Positions 36,604-45,689 of a stretch of DNA of 64,000 bases are shown piece after piece. The notes beneath the pieces were generated by a model. It saw nothing but the letters and a program-made list of their open reading frames with translations. It did not search any database and was not told where the DNA came from. Made by a program: the position numbers and the translations under genes. The stretch's first letter is position 1, and the number at the start of each line of letters is the position of its first letter. Source of the DNA: Lentisphaeria bacterium (GTDB taxonomy: Bacteria > Verrucomicrobiota > Lentisphaeria > Victivallales > UBA1829); NCBI GenBank assembly GCA_017456805.1, contig JAFTIQ010000030.1:1-64000 (forward strand). The letters are read 5' to 3'.

Positions 36604-37302
36604 TTACTTGGCAGGCTTTTCTGATTCGTACATCTTTGCGACTTCGGAAGCACTCAGCGGAGCTTTGTAGAAGCGAACCAGATCATAAACAGTTGTATTG
36701 CCGCGGTTGGAGGGATTGAACGGAACAGCATTCAGGATAAAATCGCCGAATTCTTTGAAAAAGACTGCCTGACCGGGTCTGCTTCCGGTAACACGTTCAC
36801 CGTTGTAATAGAGACTGGTCAGGTTGCTCTTTTTATCCCAGGTCATAACGAAGAAAAACCATTCGCCCTGCTGATAGTCCGCCTTGCGGTATGCTGTTAC
36901 AGTCTTCAACTTGTCATTGTTGGGATGTCCGTACCAGAATGTGATCCCCAGTCCGTTGGGTTCACGGTATTTATAAATATGCATCCGTCCGGTGACAGAT
37001 TTATTCTGGCAGAACAGGAAAGAAACAAATTCTTTGGAGGAGTGATTCCAGTTGACCGGTTTGATCCACATAGCGACACTTCCGGCTTCCCCGGTAACAC
37101 CTTCCGGACAGGGGATCGCCAAAGTATTATCAGCCATCTGAATCGCTTTTCCTCTGACACCGTCAACAAATTCGATTTTTCCTTTTCCCTTGAGGGCTGT
37201 TTCCGGAAGTCCGGTGGAACCTTCGAAGTCATAAGTTGCTGCGGGTTCAACTGCAAAAACGGTTGAGGCAAGCACAAACAATGCAAAAACAGAGTATTTC
37301 AT
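36604..37302 (-). CDS. Secreted stand-alone LamG-domain protein
   Basis: 232 aa from ATG 37302; an in-frame TTG two codons upstream is less likely. Signal peptide MKYSVFALFVLASTVFA, then one LamG/concanavalin-like domain: YDFEGSTGLPETALKGKG, SVAMWIKPVNWNHSS, EWFFFVMTWDKKSNLTSLYYNGE, DLVRFYKAPLSASEVAKMY. It is almost line for line the N-terminal ~235 residues of the 1259-aa protein encoded 11 nt downstream, without the rest, so it seems a domain duplication. Two nt after the pseudopilin stop (TGAGAATG), so probably coupled. Could bind glycan or another protein at the surface. Confidence 0.8.
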   Translation of the reverse strand: MKYSVFALFVLASTVFAVEPAATYDFEGSTGLPETALKGKGKIEFVDGVRGKAIQMADNTLAIPCPEGVTGEAGSVAMWIKPVNWNHSSKEFVSFLFCQNKSVTGRMHIYKYREPNGLGITFWYGHPNNDKLKTVTAYRKADYQQGEWFFFVMTWDKKSNLTSLYYNGERVTGSRPGQAVFFKEFGDFILNAVPFNPSNRGNTTVYDLVRFYKAPLSASEVAKMYESEKPAK

Positions 37303-37304
37303 TC

Positions 37305-38042
37305 TCAATATCTCCCTGTTGTAACCATTTCAAATTTATCGGTTGAGGCATCATGCTGGGGATACCAATGGATTTTCTCACGGATCGCTGCTTCTTTCAG
37401 ATTTCCGGCATGACCGTCAAAGAATGCAACGTTTGCAGATTTGTTATGACGGATACTCATCATATGATAGGCTTCTTTGTTGGAGGTGACTTCAAAGATT
37501 CCCTGCTTGACATGACCATAGTAGCTGTTGCAGTTCTTCGCCTCTGTTGCCATGGGGGTATCAACAAATGTGACCAAATTGGAGTTATTGTTGTATTTTG
37601 AGACAGAAGCTTCCTTCACCATGACCCATTCTGTACCGAGTTTGGAAGCTGTAAAAGTCAAACCGAACGTGGCATAGTTTAATCCGATCCCATAATTTCC
37701 GCCGGAACCGGGCATGGATTTATTGGTAGAGAATGTAATGGGCGCAGCCATCCCCGAGGGACAAAGGAGAGATTTCTTGTTATGCAGATATCTTCCCAGA
37801 ATCAAACGGTCACCCCAGTTTCCGCCGTCTGTGGCAGAATAAGCATTCAACAGCCAGCCATCCTGATCTCCGGGATACATCAGATATGCCTGCATCGTCT
37901 GTTTCAAATTAGACATGCAATTGGTACTCCGTGCTTTTTCCCGGGCAGAGTTCAGTGCGGGCAATAACATTCCGGCAAGAATTGCGATAATTGCAATAAC
38001 AACCAGCAATTCGATCAGGGTAAAACTCTTGTAATGTTTCAT
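37305..38042 (-). CDS. Pseudopilin-like H-x9-DG (DUF1559-type) protein
   Basis: 245 aa. N-terminus [26 protein letters not shown] is the prepilin motif with cleavage expected before Phe, plus the hydrophobic helix; then [19 protein letters not shown] and a globular part ending [17 protein letters not shown] (H-x9-DG). Length is normal for the family, and it shows the uninterrupted form of the gene at 3417-4505. Third gene of the operon: follows the metallophosphoesterase by 11 nt and is coupled to the LamG gene. Prepilin peptidase is not in the window. Likely an exported or inner-membrane-anchored structural protein. Confidence 0.88.
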   Translation of the reverse strand: MKHYKSFTLIELLVVIAIIAILAGMLLPALNSAREKARSTNCMSNLKQTMQAYLMYPGDQDGWLLNAYSATDGGNWGDRLILGRYLHNKKSLLCPSGMAAPITFSTNKSMPGSGGNYGIGLNYATFGLTFTASKLGTEWVMVKEASVSKYNNNSNLVTFVDTPMATEAKNCNSYYGHVKQGIFEVTSNKEAYHMMSIRHNKSANVAFFDGHAGNLKEAAIREKIHWYPQHDASTDKFEMVTTGRY

Positions 38043-38053
38043 TGAAAATCTCC

Positions 38054-39001
38054 TCAGTTGTTTTCAATACCATATTTAACTTTTGTAGAAATCATATCCG
38101 GTGTGCAGAGTCGTGCTCCGGAACTGTTTCCGCTGTCTTCTGTGGAAATTCCGTGAACAAAGTTTCCTTCACAGCCGATCACTTCAACAGTCTGCATATC
38201 CGTATCAATCACAACTTCTGCACTGACCGGTTTTTCGTAGATCACCATGTTGCCGATACATTCATACTGCTGATACCATTCCTTTTCCGGGAACAGATCG
38301 TGGGGTTTGGGAATCCAGTTGAACGTTGCAGAGTTCACATCCAGACGGGGCACGCCGTTAATGACGTCCATACCGCTGCGGTGGTAATGTCCGTTCAAAC
38401 AGAGAACCACCTGTCCGGGCTTGCCCTGAGAATCGCTGATGATCTGTTCAATTGCTTCTTTACATTCCTGCTTGATTCCGGCTTTCGGGTTCGGACCGTA
38501 GGAAACAGGTGCATGGCTTGCGAGGATACAGGGATAGGGAGAATTCATAACAGTTTCGCGAACCCATTCAATCTCTTCCGGCGGCATCCAGTCACGGAAT
38601 CCCGGATGATCAAAATAGTTCCGTTCGGAATAATGGAAATAACAGCCGGGGAAATCACGGAACCAGTTTTCATCCATGATCACAAAACGGAATCCGCCGT
38701 GATCAAAGAAATAATACCCGTTTTCCAACCCCATGGTTTTCAGGACCGTTTCATAGGAATCAATATCGAATTCATGATTTCCAAGCACAAAATAGCCGGG
38801 GATCTGAAATTCTTTGTACTGCTTGATCAGTTCCGGACAGGCGGATGGTTTATGGGAGAAATCCCCTATGTGAAGCAGCAGTTCAGAACCGCTTTTCAAT
38901 GCCCGTTCCTGAATGGCTTTCAAGCGTTCCGGGGCATCAGATTTATACCATGCCGGATGATGGTGCAAATCTGAAAAAACCGTAAATTTCAGTTTACTCA
39001 T
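38054..39001 (-). CDS. Calcineurin-like metallophosphoesterase
   Basis: 315 aa, no signal peptide. The five blocks of the family are visible: FSDLHHHP (block I, with an extra His), LHIGDFSH (II), LGNHEFD (III), ASHAPVSYG (IV) and LNGHYHRSG (V). Binds two metals and hydrolyses phosphomono- or diesters. Second gene of the operon after the GntR regulator (12 nt). Substrate unknown; co-occurrence with the EEP hydrolase suggests that a phosphorylated compound is handled. Confidence 0.9.
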   Translation of the reverse strand: MSKLKFTVFSDLHHHPAWYKSDAPERLKAIQERALKSGSELLLHIGDFSHKPSACPELIKQYKEFQIPGYFVLGNHEFDIDSYETVLKTMGLENGYYFFDHGGFRFVIMDENWFRDFPGCYFHYSERNYFDHPGFRDWMPPEEIEWVRETVMNSPYPCILASHAPVSYGPNPKAGIKQECKEAIEQIISDSQGKPGQVVLCLNGHYHRSGMDVINGVPRLDVNSATFNWIPKPHDLFPEKEWYQQYECIGNMVIYEKPVSAEVVIDTDMQTVEVIGCEGNFVHGISTEDSGNSSGARLCTPDMISTKVKYGIENN

Positions 39002-39013
39002 TTCTGGTCTCCT

Positions 39014-40084
39014 TTATATTGATTTCGATTGAATTTTTTCATGAGGCTGCAGATAAAGAACCGGATCCAGAACTTTGTGGAACGGATCCAGCGGCAAAAT
39101 CGAATCATCTGCAATATATTCCATAGCAAGTCTCAAACTCTGCTCATAATCAAACCCGATGTAGTTCATATCATGCTTGGTCGGGTGGGTGTCAGACATG
39201 GAAAGCAGAAACGGAGAGGCGTTTTTCAGAATTCCGTTTGCACTCATCCATTTCCGCAGATCCCACAGGGTTGCACAGTCATCTGCAAGGATCGCAAGAT
39301 CCGAACACGATCCGCAGGATGCAAAAAAACGATGAAGCGTCTTCTCCACTTCCGGCGTAACTCTGTCCCCTTCAGAAAGGATCAGCTCCGGAAGCAGTTC
39401 CAGCCCTGAAGCCCGGGTCATAAGCTCCAAACCTTCCAGCCGCAAAACTGTACTCGGTGGACGGATTCTGCCGACAGCGACAGGAAGGATCCGTTTTTTG
39501 CCCTGAGCGGCGGCAACAGAACAAGCCATTGCTCCAGCCATCCGGTAATCCGGCAGAATCGTGGCATTGCCGGACATATCCAGTTTATAATTGGTCAAAT
39601 GCACGATTTTCATTCCGGATTGACGCAAGGTCAGATAAAGATCGCTGTTGGAGGGTTCCAGAGGAGTTCCGGTGAGGATCACTCCGGCAAAATTCTGCCG
39701 CAAAGCCAATTCAAGGAAGTGACGTTCCGCTTCCGGATTCTGCATATCGTCTGAAGAACAGTAAAGGGAAATGAACCAGCCCTCCCTGAGATATTCATCC
39801 CGGAGTTTTTCCATATATTCCATCCAGCTGTGACGCAGGAGTGCAGCACCGATCATGCGGCTGGACTGATGTACAAGGGTTCTTCCGTTCTCGGAAAGAA
39901 ATGTTCCCTTCCCATGCTTTGTATGAATCAACCCCTGATCGGAAAGTTCTTTCAATGCGTTGGAAATCGTACCCCGGCTGCAATCATAGCGCAATGCCAG
40001 TTCCCGAACCCCGGGCAATCGCCCCGTCGCCGCATATTTTCCCTGCGTAATATCACGCCGGATCACTTCTTTGATCTTTACCAT
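39014..40084 (-). CDS. GntR-family regulator with LacI-type sensor domain
   Basis: 356 aa from ATG 40084 (AGGAA 11 nt upstream). N-terminal winged helix: IRRDITQGKYAATGRLPGVRELAL, CSRGTISNALKELSD, GLIHTKHGKGTFLS. The rest (~85-356) follows the LacI/periplasmic-binding fold (SRMIGAALLRHSWM, NFAGVILTGTPLE, IVHLTNYKLD, YIGFDYEQSLRLAMEY). Leads the operon that runs to 30260 and presumably controls it in response to a sugar. Similar in architecture to the regulator at 29026-30042. Confidence 0.88.
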   Translation of the reverse strand: MVKIKEVIRRDITQGKYAATGRLPGVRELALRYDCSRGTISNALKELSDQGLIHTKHGKGTFLSENGRTLVHQSSRMIGAALLRHSWMEYMEKLRDEYLREGWFISLYCSSDDMQNPEAERHFLELALRQNFAGVILTGTPLEPSNSDLYLTLRQSGMKIVHLTNYKLDMSGNATILPDYRMAGAMACSVAAAQGKKRILPVAVGRIRPPSTVLRLEGLELMTRASGLELLPELILSEGDRVTPEVEKTLHRFFASCGSCSDLAILADDCATLWDLRKWMSANGILKNASPFLLSMSDTHPTKHDMNYIGFDYEQSLRLAMEYIADDSILPLDPFHKVLDPVLYLQPHEKIQSKSI

Positions 40085-40140
40085 GGAAAGCTCATTCCTG
40101 ATATTAACTGTCCAAGTGTTCAATGTTTCTTTCTTGTCTC

Positions 40141-40169
40141 AATATATATCTCTCTCAGACAAATTGCAA
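40141..40169 (-). promoter_or_regulatory. Promoter of the seven-gene operon
   Basis: Minus strand TTGCAA (40169-40164), 17-bp spacer, TATATT (40146-40141); leader of about 50 nt that could hold the operator. Confidence 0.65.
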
Positions 40170-40206
40170 GAAAAAATCGAAAAAAAACGAACATTTTTTA
40201 TAAAAA

Positions 40207-40605
40207 TCAAAATAAATCAGGAGTGTGCGGGAGCTTCTCCGCTCCGGAGGAATGTTCTTCTATCCAATTCATTAAAATATGTGTCAAAGTGTCCACTTCT
40301 TTTTCCGTCAACATCCGGCCAACCGGAATACCATGCCATTTTTTCAGGCAGGAACGACAGCAAATCCCTGTGGCATGCTGAGCGATAAAACAGGGGTGTC
40401 CCCGCATAGGAGTCTGGGATCCGTCATTCTCCGGAAACGCCGGAGCAAGACGGCGGAGGAGGATTTGGCGGCATTGATGTTCCACCTCCCTCATTCCCCG
40501 TTCCGCTATGATCTTCAGTTCTTTCTCTTTCAAGCGGAACCGGGAACGGAATTTGGAACGAGACAGCCGGATTTTCAGCTGTTTCCAATGTTCTTCCTGA
40601 TCCAT
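40207..40605 (-). CDS. DUF4186-family protein
   Basis: 132 aa. Shows LSRSKFRSRFRLKEKE, IILLRRLAPAFPENDGSQTPMRG in split form, and HPCFIAQHATGICCRSC, KKWHGI, a Cys/His block I recognise from DUF4186 proteins, probably a metal site. The family's function is not known. Not clearly in an operon: 50 nt from pdxT, and downstream of it. Confidence 0.8.
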   Translation of the reverse strand: MDQEEHWKQLKIRLSRSKFRSRFRLKEKELKIIAERGMREVEHQCRQILLRRLAPAFPENDGSQTPMRGHPCFIAQHATGICCRSCLKKWHGIPVGRMLTEKEVDTLTHILMNWIEEHSSGAEKLPHTPDLF

Positions 40606-40655
40606 AATCTTCTCCCGTCTTTACAGGAGTAATTATACATCAGGAACAGGATTTT

Positions 40656-41234
40656 TCAAGATTCGGAAGGCAATTTCTCAAGAAACCATTGGCAGATCCG
40701 GTCATCTTCCAGCACTTCCGGATGATAGCAGAGCGCAACCTGATTCCCCTGCCGGACCGCTGTCGGTTTCCCATTAAACTCTGAAAGAACGGTTACGCCT
40801 TCTCCCACAGATTCAATGGCGGGAGCCCGAATAAATGACATGGGAACATTCTTCATCTCCGCGAAGCTGCCCACCGTATGAAAACTGCCCAGCTGACGTC
40901 CATAAGCATTCCGTTGAACGGTCACATTCAAGGTCCGGAAATATTCCGCAGAATCATTTCCGATCTTCTCAGCAAGCAGAATCAATCCGGCACAAGTTGC
41001 AAAAACCGGAAGCCCATCCTGAATCCGTTGTTTCAGCGGCTGAAACAATTCCAGCTCCCGCAGCAGTTTCCCTATGACAGTGCTTTCTCCGCCGGGGATC
41101 ACCAGAGCATCAAAAGGAATTTCCAAATCAGACTTCTGCCGGATCTGAAAGGTTTCCGCCCCGCATCTCTGCAGGGCGAATTCATGTTCTGCAAAATCTC
41201 CCTGCAAGGCAAGGACTGCGATTCTCTTTCTCAT
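40656..41234 (-). CDS. pdxT: Glutaminase subunit of pyridoxal 5'-phosphate synthase
   Basis: 192 aa, normal length. Class I glutamine amidotransferase that feeds ammonia to PdxS. Shows [39 protein letters not shown] with catalytic Cys, and CYHPEV with catalytic His-x-Glu-like end. Overlaps the pdxS stop by 4 nt (ATGA). Confidence 0.96.
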   Translation of the reverse strand: MRKRIAVLALQGDFAEHEFALQRCGAETFQIRQKSDLEIPFDALVIPGGESTVIGKLLRELELFQPLKQRIQDGLPVFATCAGLILLAEKIGNDSAEYFRTLNVTVQRNAYGRQLGSFHTVGSFAEMKNVPMSFIRAPAIESVGEGVTVLSEFNGKPTAVRQGNQVALCYHPEVLEDDRICQWFLEKLPSES

Positions 41235-42106
41235 TTTCCCCGTTCTTCCATAATGATTCTGATTTCTTCCGGATTGATTCCGACCATCGCCTCACCGAGT
41301 CCGCAGGAAAGTTCCGCCACCATAGCGGCATCCTGATAATTCGTGACAGCTTTCACGATTGCCTTTGCCCGTTTGGCAGGATCTCCGCTTTTGAAGATTC
41401 CGGAGCCGACAAATACCCCTTCTGCGCCCAGCTGCATCATCAGGGAAGCATCTGCCGGAGTTGCCACACCGCCCGCTGCAAAATTAACCACCGGAAGTTT
41501 CCCGTTGTCATGAACATAACGGATCAGATCATAGGAAACCGCCAGTTCTTTTGCCGCTTCAAAGAGTTCATCCTCCCGCATATTTGCCACCCGGCGGATC
41601 TCTGCATTCATCTTCCGCATGTGCCGGACCGCCTGAACCACATCACCGGTTCCGGGTTCGCCCTTGGTCCGGATCATTGCCGCGCCCTCCTGAATCCGGC
41701 GGAGCGCCTCCCCCAGATCCCGCGCACCGCAGACAAAGGGAACTTTGAATTCGTGCTTGTTGATGTGATAAAGATCATCGGCGGGAGAAAGAACTTCGCT
41801 TTCGTCGATGTAATCAATCTCGATTGCCTGAAGGATCTGTGCTTCTGCAAAATGTCCGATCCGGCACTTTGCCATCACCGGGATGGAAACTGCGTTCTGG
41901 ATTCCTTTGATCATTTCGGGATCGCTCATTCTGGAAACGCCGCCTGCCGCCCGGATATCAGCGGGGATCCGTTCCAATGCCATGACCGCGCAAGCGCCCG
42001 CATCTTCTGCGATTTTTGCCTGTTCTGGGGTTGTGACATCCATAATGACTCCGCCCTTGAGCATCTGGGCGAGATTCCGGTTCAGTTCTGCCTGTTTGGT
42101 GTTCAT
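41231..42106 (-). CDS. pdxS: Synthase subunit of pyridoxal 5'-phosphate synthase
   Basis: 291 aa. Makes PLP from ribose 5-phosphate, glyceraldehyde 3-phosphate and ammonia. Shows [23 protein letters not shown] in split form, [33 protein letters not shown] with the first active Lys, [10 protein letters not shown] with the second, and [20 protein letters not shown]. Coupled to pdxT and divergent from a MocR regulator. Confidence 0.97.
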   Translation of the reverse strand: MNTKQAELNRNLAQMLKGGVIMDVTTPEQAKIAEDAGACAVMALERIPADIRAAGGVSRMSDPEMIKGIQNAVSIPVMAKCRIGHFAEAQILQAIEIDYIDESEVLSPADDLYHINKHEFKVPFVCGARDLGEALRRIQEGAAMIRTKGEPGTGDVVQAVRHMRKMNAEIRRVANMREDELFEAAKELAVSYDLIRYVHDNGKLPVVNFAAGGVATPADASLMMQLGAEGVFVGSGIFKSGDPAKRAKAIVKAVTNYQDAAMVAELSCGLGEAMVGINPEEIRIIMEERGK

Positions 42107-42146
42107 AAAAAATTCCTTCTGTTTTTTTGAGGTTGAACTTGAATTT

Positions 42147-42175
42147 ACTATAAAGCTGCGCTATTTTAATTACAA
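42147..42175 (-). promoter_or_regulatory. Promoter of pdxST
   Basis: Minus strand TTGTAA (42175-42170), 17-bp spacer, TATAGT (42152-42147). Just upstream are the direct repeats listed at 42182-42224. Confidence 0.65.
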
Positions 42176-42181
42176 ATCCAG

Positions 42182-42224
42182 AAATTGTATGGACGACAAT
42201 AAGCAAACCGGAAAATTGTATGGA
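42182..42224. promoter_or_regulatory. Direct-repeat operator for the MocR regulator
   Basis: AAATTGTATGGA occurs at 42182-42193 and 42213-42224, 31 bp apart (three helical turns), between pdxS and the regulator. MocR/PdxR proteins are known to bind direct repeats in such divergent regions and activate pdxST. The second copy lies 9 nt before the regulator ATG, so it may autorepress. Confidence 0.6.
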
Positions 42225-42232
42225 ATATAATC

Positions 42233-43603
42233 ATGAGCATAAATTCCTTTGAGCACTACTTTCTGAGCTGGAGCCCGGACAGAGAAACACTGAGCCGTCC
42301 CTATTATCTCTCTCTTGCGAATCAGCTGGAAAATGATATCCGGTCCGGAAAACTGGCACCGGGGACACAGCTTCCGCCTCAGCGGGAACTGGCGGATTAT
42401 CTCGGAGTGAATTTCACCACCATTACCCGGGCATACGATCTCTGCAAAGAACGGAATCTGATCTACGGTGTCACCGGCAGAGGTTCGTTTGTCTCGTCCC
42501 TTCCCGGGACAGTTCTGAAGTCATCCGGGAAAGATGTGATCGAACTCGGGATCGTCAACGGGTTTGATTCTGTCCGGAAACCTGTGATCGAAGCGACAGA
42601 AAATGTTTTGAAGAAAGGCTATCTGGATCAGCTTTATTCTTATGCGGAACCGGCAGGGCATATTCATCAGCGGGCGGCAGGTGTCCGGTGGATGGCTCAG
42701 CTGGACGTGGAAACGGATATCTCCCATACTGCAATCTTTTCCGGAGCTCAGAACGTCATCAGTGCAGCCTTGCTTTCCCTGTTCAAACTCGGGGATAAGA
42801 TCGCAACGGATTTCTTCACTTATGCCAACCTGATCGGAACAGCGCGGATGATGCATATTCCCCTGGTTCCCATCCCGGGAGATCAGAACGGAATGCTGCC
42901 GGATGAATTGGAAAAAGCCTGCCGGACCAACAAAATCTCCGGGATCTTTCTCATGCCGAACTGTGCCAATCCGACAACCATCACGCTGCCGGAGGACCGG
43001 AAAAAAGATCTGGCAAAAATCATCCGGAAATTTGATCTGATCCTCATCGAAGATGATCATGACGGAGCCCTGCGGAACAATGAAGGGCATTCCCTTTATT
43101 CCCATCTTCCGGAACAGACTGTTTATATCTGCGGTTCCACCAAAGGGTTATGCAGCGGATTGCGGGTGACCTTTGCGGCATTCCCCGAAAACTTCCGGGA
43201 ACGGCTGCTGAACGGACTCCATCACCTGAGCATCAAAACCTCTTCTCTGGATGCAGAGATCATGACAGAGCTGATCATGAGCGGAAAAGCCGATCAGATC
43301 CTCCGGGAAAAACGGGAACTCGCCAGAAACGCAAACAAAATCTTCGATTCGGTCTTTCCGGAATATTCCGATCCGGGAAAACAACATGCCTTCTTCCGCT
43401 GTCTCCCCTTGACAAACGTCAAAATGGATGGCGTACAAATCGAAAAAATGCTGATGGAAGAAGGTGTTTCTGTTCAACATTCCGAACGGTTTGCTGTTCA
43501 CAAACAAATCAGGGAAACATTCCTGCGGCTCTCGGTTTCCAGTGCCGAAAATGATTCCCGGCTGCAGCAGGGATTGGAAATCGTCAGACAGTCACTTCTG
43601 TAA
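42233..43603 (+). CDS. pdxR: MocR-family (GntR/aminotransferase-fold) regulator of PLP synthesis
   Basis: 456 aa. Residues ~25-95 are a GntR winged helix (PYYLSLANQLENDIRSGKLA, LPPQRELADYLGVNFTTITRAY). Residues ~115-456 have the fold-type I aminotransferase form, with FSGAQNVISAALLSL, LIEDDHDG and CGSTKGLCSGLRVTF, where the Lys would bind PLP. Divergent from pdxS with paired operators between them, hence the PdxR assignment. The gene symbol is by context; MocR proteins also control other pathways. Confidence 0.82.
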   Translation: MSINSFEHYFLSWSPDRETLSRPYYLSLANQLENDIRSGKLAPGTQLPPQRELADYLGVNFTTITRAYDLCKERNLIYGVTGRGSFVSSLPGTVLKSSGKDVIELGIVNGFDSVRKPVIEATENVLKKGYLDQLYSYAEPAGHIHQRAAGVRWMAQLDVETDISHTAIFSGAQNVISAALLSLFKLGDKIATDFFTYANLIGTARMMHIPLVPIPGDQNGMLPDELEKACRTNKISGIFLMPNCANPTTITLPEDRKKDLAKIIRKFDLILIEDDHDGALRNNEGHSLYSHLPEQTVYICGSTKGLCSGLRVTFAAFPENFRERLLNGLHHLSIKTSSLDAEIMTELIMSGKADQILREKRELARNANKIFDSVFPEYSDPGKQHAFFRCLPLTNVKMDGVQIEKMLMEEGVSVQHSERFAVHKQIRETFLRLSVSSAENDSRLQQGLEIVRQSLL

Positions 43604-43731
43604 AACATCCTTCCCCGGAAAGCATACAAAAAAAACAAAATTACTTTTAATCCTTGAACAATAAAGTAATATATATAATCGTTTATTTTGCAGTGACAGA
43701 TAAAAGAAAATTTATGAAAGGGGAATTGAAT

Positions 43732-45006
43732 ATGAAGCTCAAAACTGTTTTCAAGTATGGTATTATTGTTCTGATCCTCGGGGGTGCTGCTTACGGAGGA
43801 TACCGTTATTTTTCCAAAAATCCGGCAAGTGTCAGACAGAATTACTACACTGAAAAAATCACCATCGGAGATGTTACAGATTCCATTTCAGCCACCGGAA
43901 CAGTTGAACCGGAAGAGTTGATCAATGTGGGTGCTCAGGTGCAGGGAATGATCCGTTACTTCGGCAAGGATACGGATGGGAACAGCATTGACTACCGTTC
44001 CAAAGTGACTGCCGGGATGGTTCTTGCAGTAATTGATGATACTCTTTACTCCGCGGCGGTCAAATCTGCAGAAGCGAATCTTCTTCAGCGCAAGGCGGAA
44101 TTGACACGGGCGGAAGCGGATCTGCTTCAGCTTCAGGCAAAACTGCATCTGGCGGAACAGGAATTGAAACGTGCAGAAAAATTGCGCCCCTCCGGAGCAA
44201 TGGCGCAGGCGGATTATGATACGGCCCTCTCTGCAAAAGAGGTCGCAGAAGCCAATATCGCTGTCGGAAAGGCAAGCATTGAACAGGCAAAAGCCGCATG
44301 TCAGGCGGCAGAAGCTCAACTCGCACGGGAACGGAGCAATCTGAATTATTGCACCATCACTTCTCCTGTCGACGGGGTGGTGATCGACCGCCGGGTGAAT
44401 GTCGGTCAGACCGTTGTCTCCAGCATGAACACTCCGAGTTTGTTCCTGATCGCCAAAGATTTGAAGAAAATGCAAGTCTGGGTATCCGTCAACGAGGCAG
44501 ATATCGGCAAGATCAAAAACAATATGAAAGTGGAATTTACTGTTGACACGTTTCCGGGAGAGATTTTCCATGGAACCGTCGGCAAAATCCGGCTCAATGC
44601 CTCTCTGACTCAGAATGTTGTGACTTATATTGTGGAAGTGCAGGTGGACAACTCCAGTCTGCGTCTGATCCCCTATCTGACAGCCAATGTCCGGTTCATC
44701 ATCAAATCTGCAAAACAGGTGAAAGTAGTTTCCAATGCGGCACTCCGGTGGGTTCCCTCCAAAGATATGCGCCCGAAACGTCAGAAAGGTGTCGGCACCG
44801 TCTGGACGATCGGCGCGGATAACAAACCGGTTGCCCATACGGTGAAGATCCTTATGACCGACGGGATCCGCAGTGCAGTGGAAACAGATCTTCCCGAGGG
44901 AACTGTTCTGATCACCGGGATCGCTCCGGCAGGAACGGAAGCTCCGGCAGCACAACAGGGAGAATCCTCCCCGTTTCTTCCGAAGATGGGCCCCAGAAAA
45001 CGCTGA
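43732..45006 (+). CDS. Periplasmic adaptor of a MacAB/YknXYZ-type exporter
   Basis: 424 aa from ATG 43732 (AAAGGGG 8 nt upstream). One N-terminal membrane helix (residues ~8-24), a biotinyl-lipoyl half motif (SISATGTVEPEELINVGAQVQG), a long coiled-coil hairpin (~95-190, with QRKAELTRAEADLLQLQAKL in part), the second lipoyl half (CTITSPVDGVVIDRRVNVG) and beta-barrel/MP domains. HlyD/RND adaptor family, MacA-like. Followed by ATPase and permease with 8-nt and overlapping spacing. No outer-membrane TolC homologue is next to it. Likely exports a macrolide-like compound, peptide or lipid. Confidence 0.9.
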   Translation: MKLKTVFKYGIIVLILGGAAYGGYRYFSKNPASVRQNYYTEKITIGDVTDSISATGTVEPEELINVGAQVQGMIRYFGKDTDGNSIDYRSKVTAGMVLAVIDDTLYSAAVKSAEANLLQRKAELTRAEADLLQLQAKLHLAEQELKRAEKLRPSGAMAQADYDTALSAKEVAEANIAVGKASIEQAKAACQAAEAQLARERSNLNYCTITSPVDGVVIDRRVNVGQTVVSSMNTPSLFLIAKDLKKMQVWVSVNEADIGKIKNNMKVEFTVDTFPGEIFHGTVGKIRLNASLTQNVVTYIVEVQVDNSSLRLIPYLTANVRFIIKSAKQVKVVSNAALRWVPSKDMRPKRQKGVGTVWTIGADNKPVAHTVKILMTDGIRSAVETDLPEGTVLITGIAPAGTEAPAAQQGESSPFLPKMGPRKR

Positions 45007-45014
45007 GGTGAATC

Positions 45015-45689
45015 ATGCTGATCCAACTCAGAAACATTACAAAGACCTACCGGATCGGGGATATGGAAGTCCCCGTTCTGAAAGGGATCTCCCTGCAGAT
45101 CGAACAGGGCGAATATGTTGCACTCATGGGGGAATCCGGCTCCGGAAAAAGCACATTGATGAACATCCTCGGCTGCCTGGACCGTCCCACCGGCGGAGAA
45201 TATCTCTTTGAAGGAAAAGATATTTCCCGGGCAACCAATGACGAACGGGCGCTGCTCCGGAACAGAAAAATCGGGTTCGTTTTCCAGAACTTCAACCTGC
45301 TCCCCCGGACAAGCGCACTGGATAATGTGATCATGCCCCTGACCTATACCGCCGGAGGACTCTCCGCAAAAGAACAGCGGGCCCGGGGCAGAGCCATGCT
45401 GGAAAAAGTCGGTCTGAAAGAACGGATGAAACATCATCCCTCCCAGCTTTCCGGAGGACAGCAGCAGCGGGTGGCAATTGCACGGGCGCTCATCAACAAT
45501 CCCCCGGTTCTTTTTGCTGATGAACCCACCGGAAATCTGGACTCTCAGACCAGTATCGAAGTCATGAACATGTTTACAGAACTTAACCGGAAGGAAAAGA
45601 TCACCATCATTCTGGTGACACATTCGCAGGAAATCGCCGATTGTGCCAAACGGGTGATCCGCCTTTCAGACGGGATGATACAATCATGA
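45015..45689 (+). CDS. ABC transporter ATP-binding protein (MacB/LolD type)
   Basis: 224 aa, a complete nucleotide-binding domain: Walker [11 protein letters not shown]-loop [18 protein letters not shown], signature [15 protein letters not shown], Walker [14 protein letters not shown], and the switch His in LVTHSQE. Energises the MacB-like permease; its stop overlaps the permease start (ATGA at 45686). GGTGAATC before ATG is a weak ribosome site. Confidence 0.95.
   Translation: MLIQLRNITKTYRIGDMEVPVLKGISLQIEQGEYVALMGESGSGKSTLMNILGCLDRPTGGEYLFEGKDISRATNDERALLRNRKIGFVFQNFNLLPRTSALDNVIMPLTYTAGGLSAKEQRARGRAMLEKVGLKERMKHHPSQLSGGQQQRVAIARALINNPPVLFADEPTGNLDSQTSIEVMNMFTELNRKEKITIILVTHSQEIADCAKRVIRLSDGMIQS

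Noticed and set aside
40207..40605. DUF4186 gene considered as part of the pdxT operon or as a defence gene
   Set aside because: It is a small conserved protein with a Cys/His block and no nuclease or toxin motif; nothing in the sequence supports a defence role.
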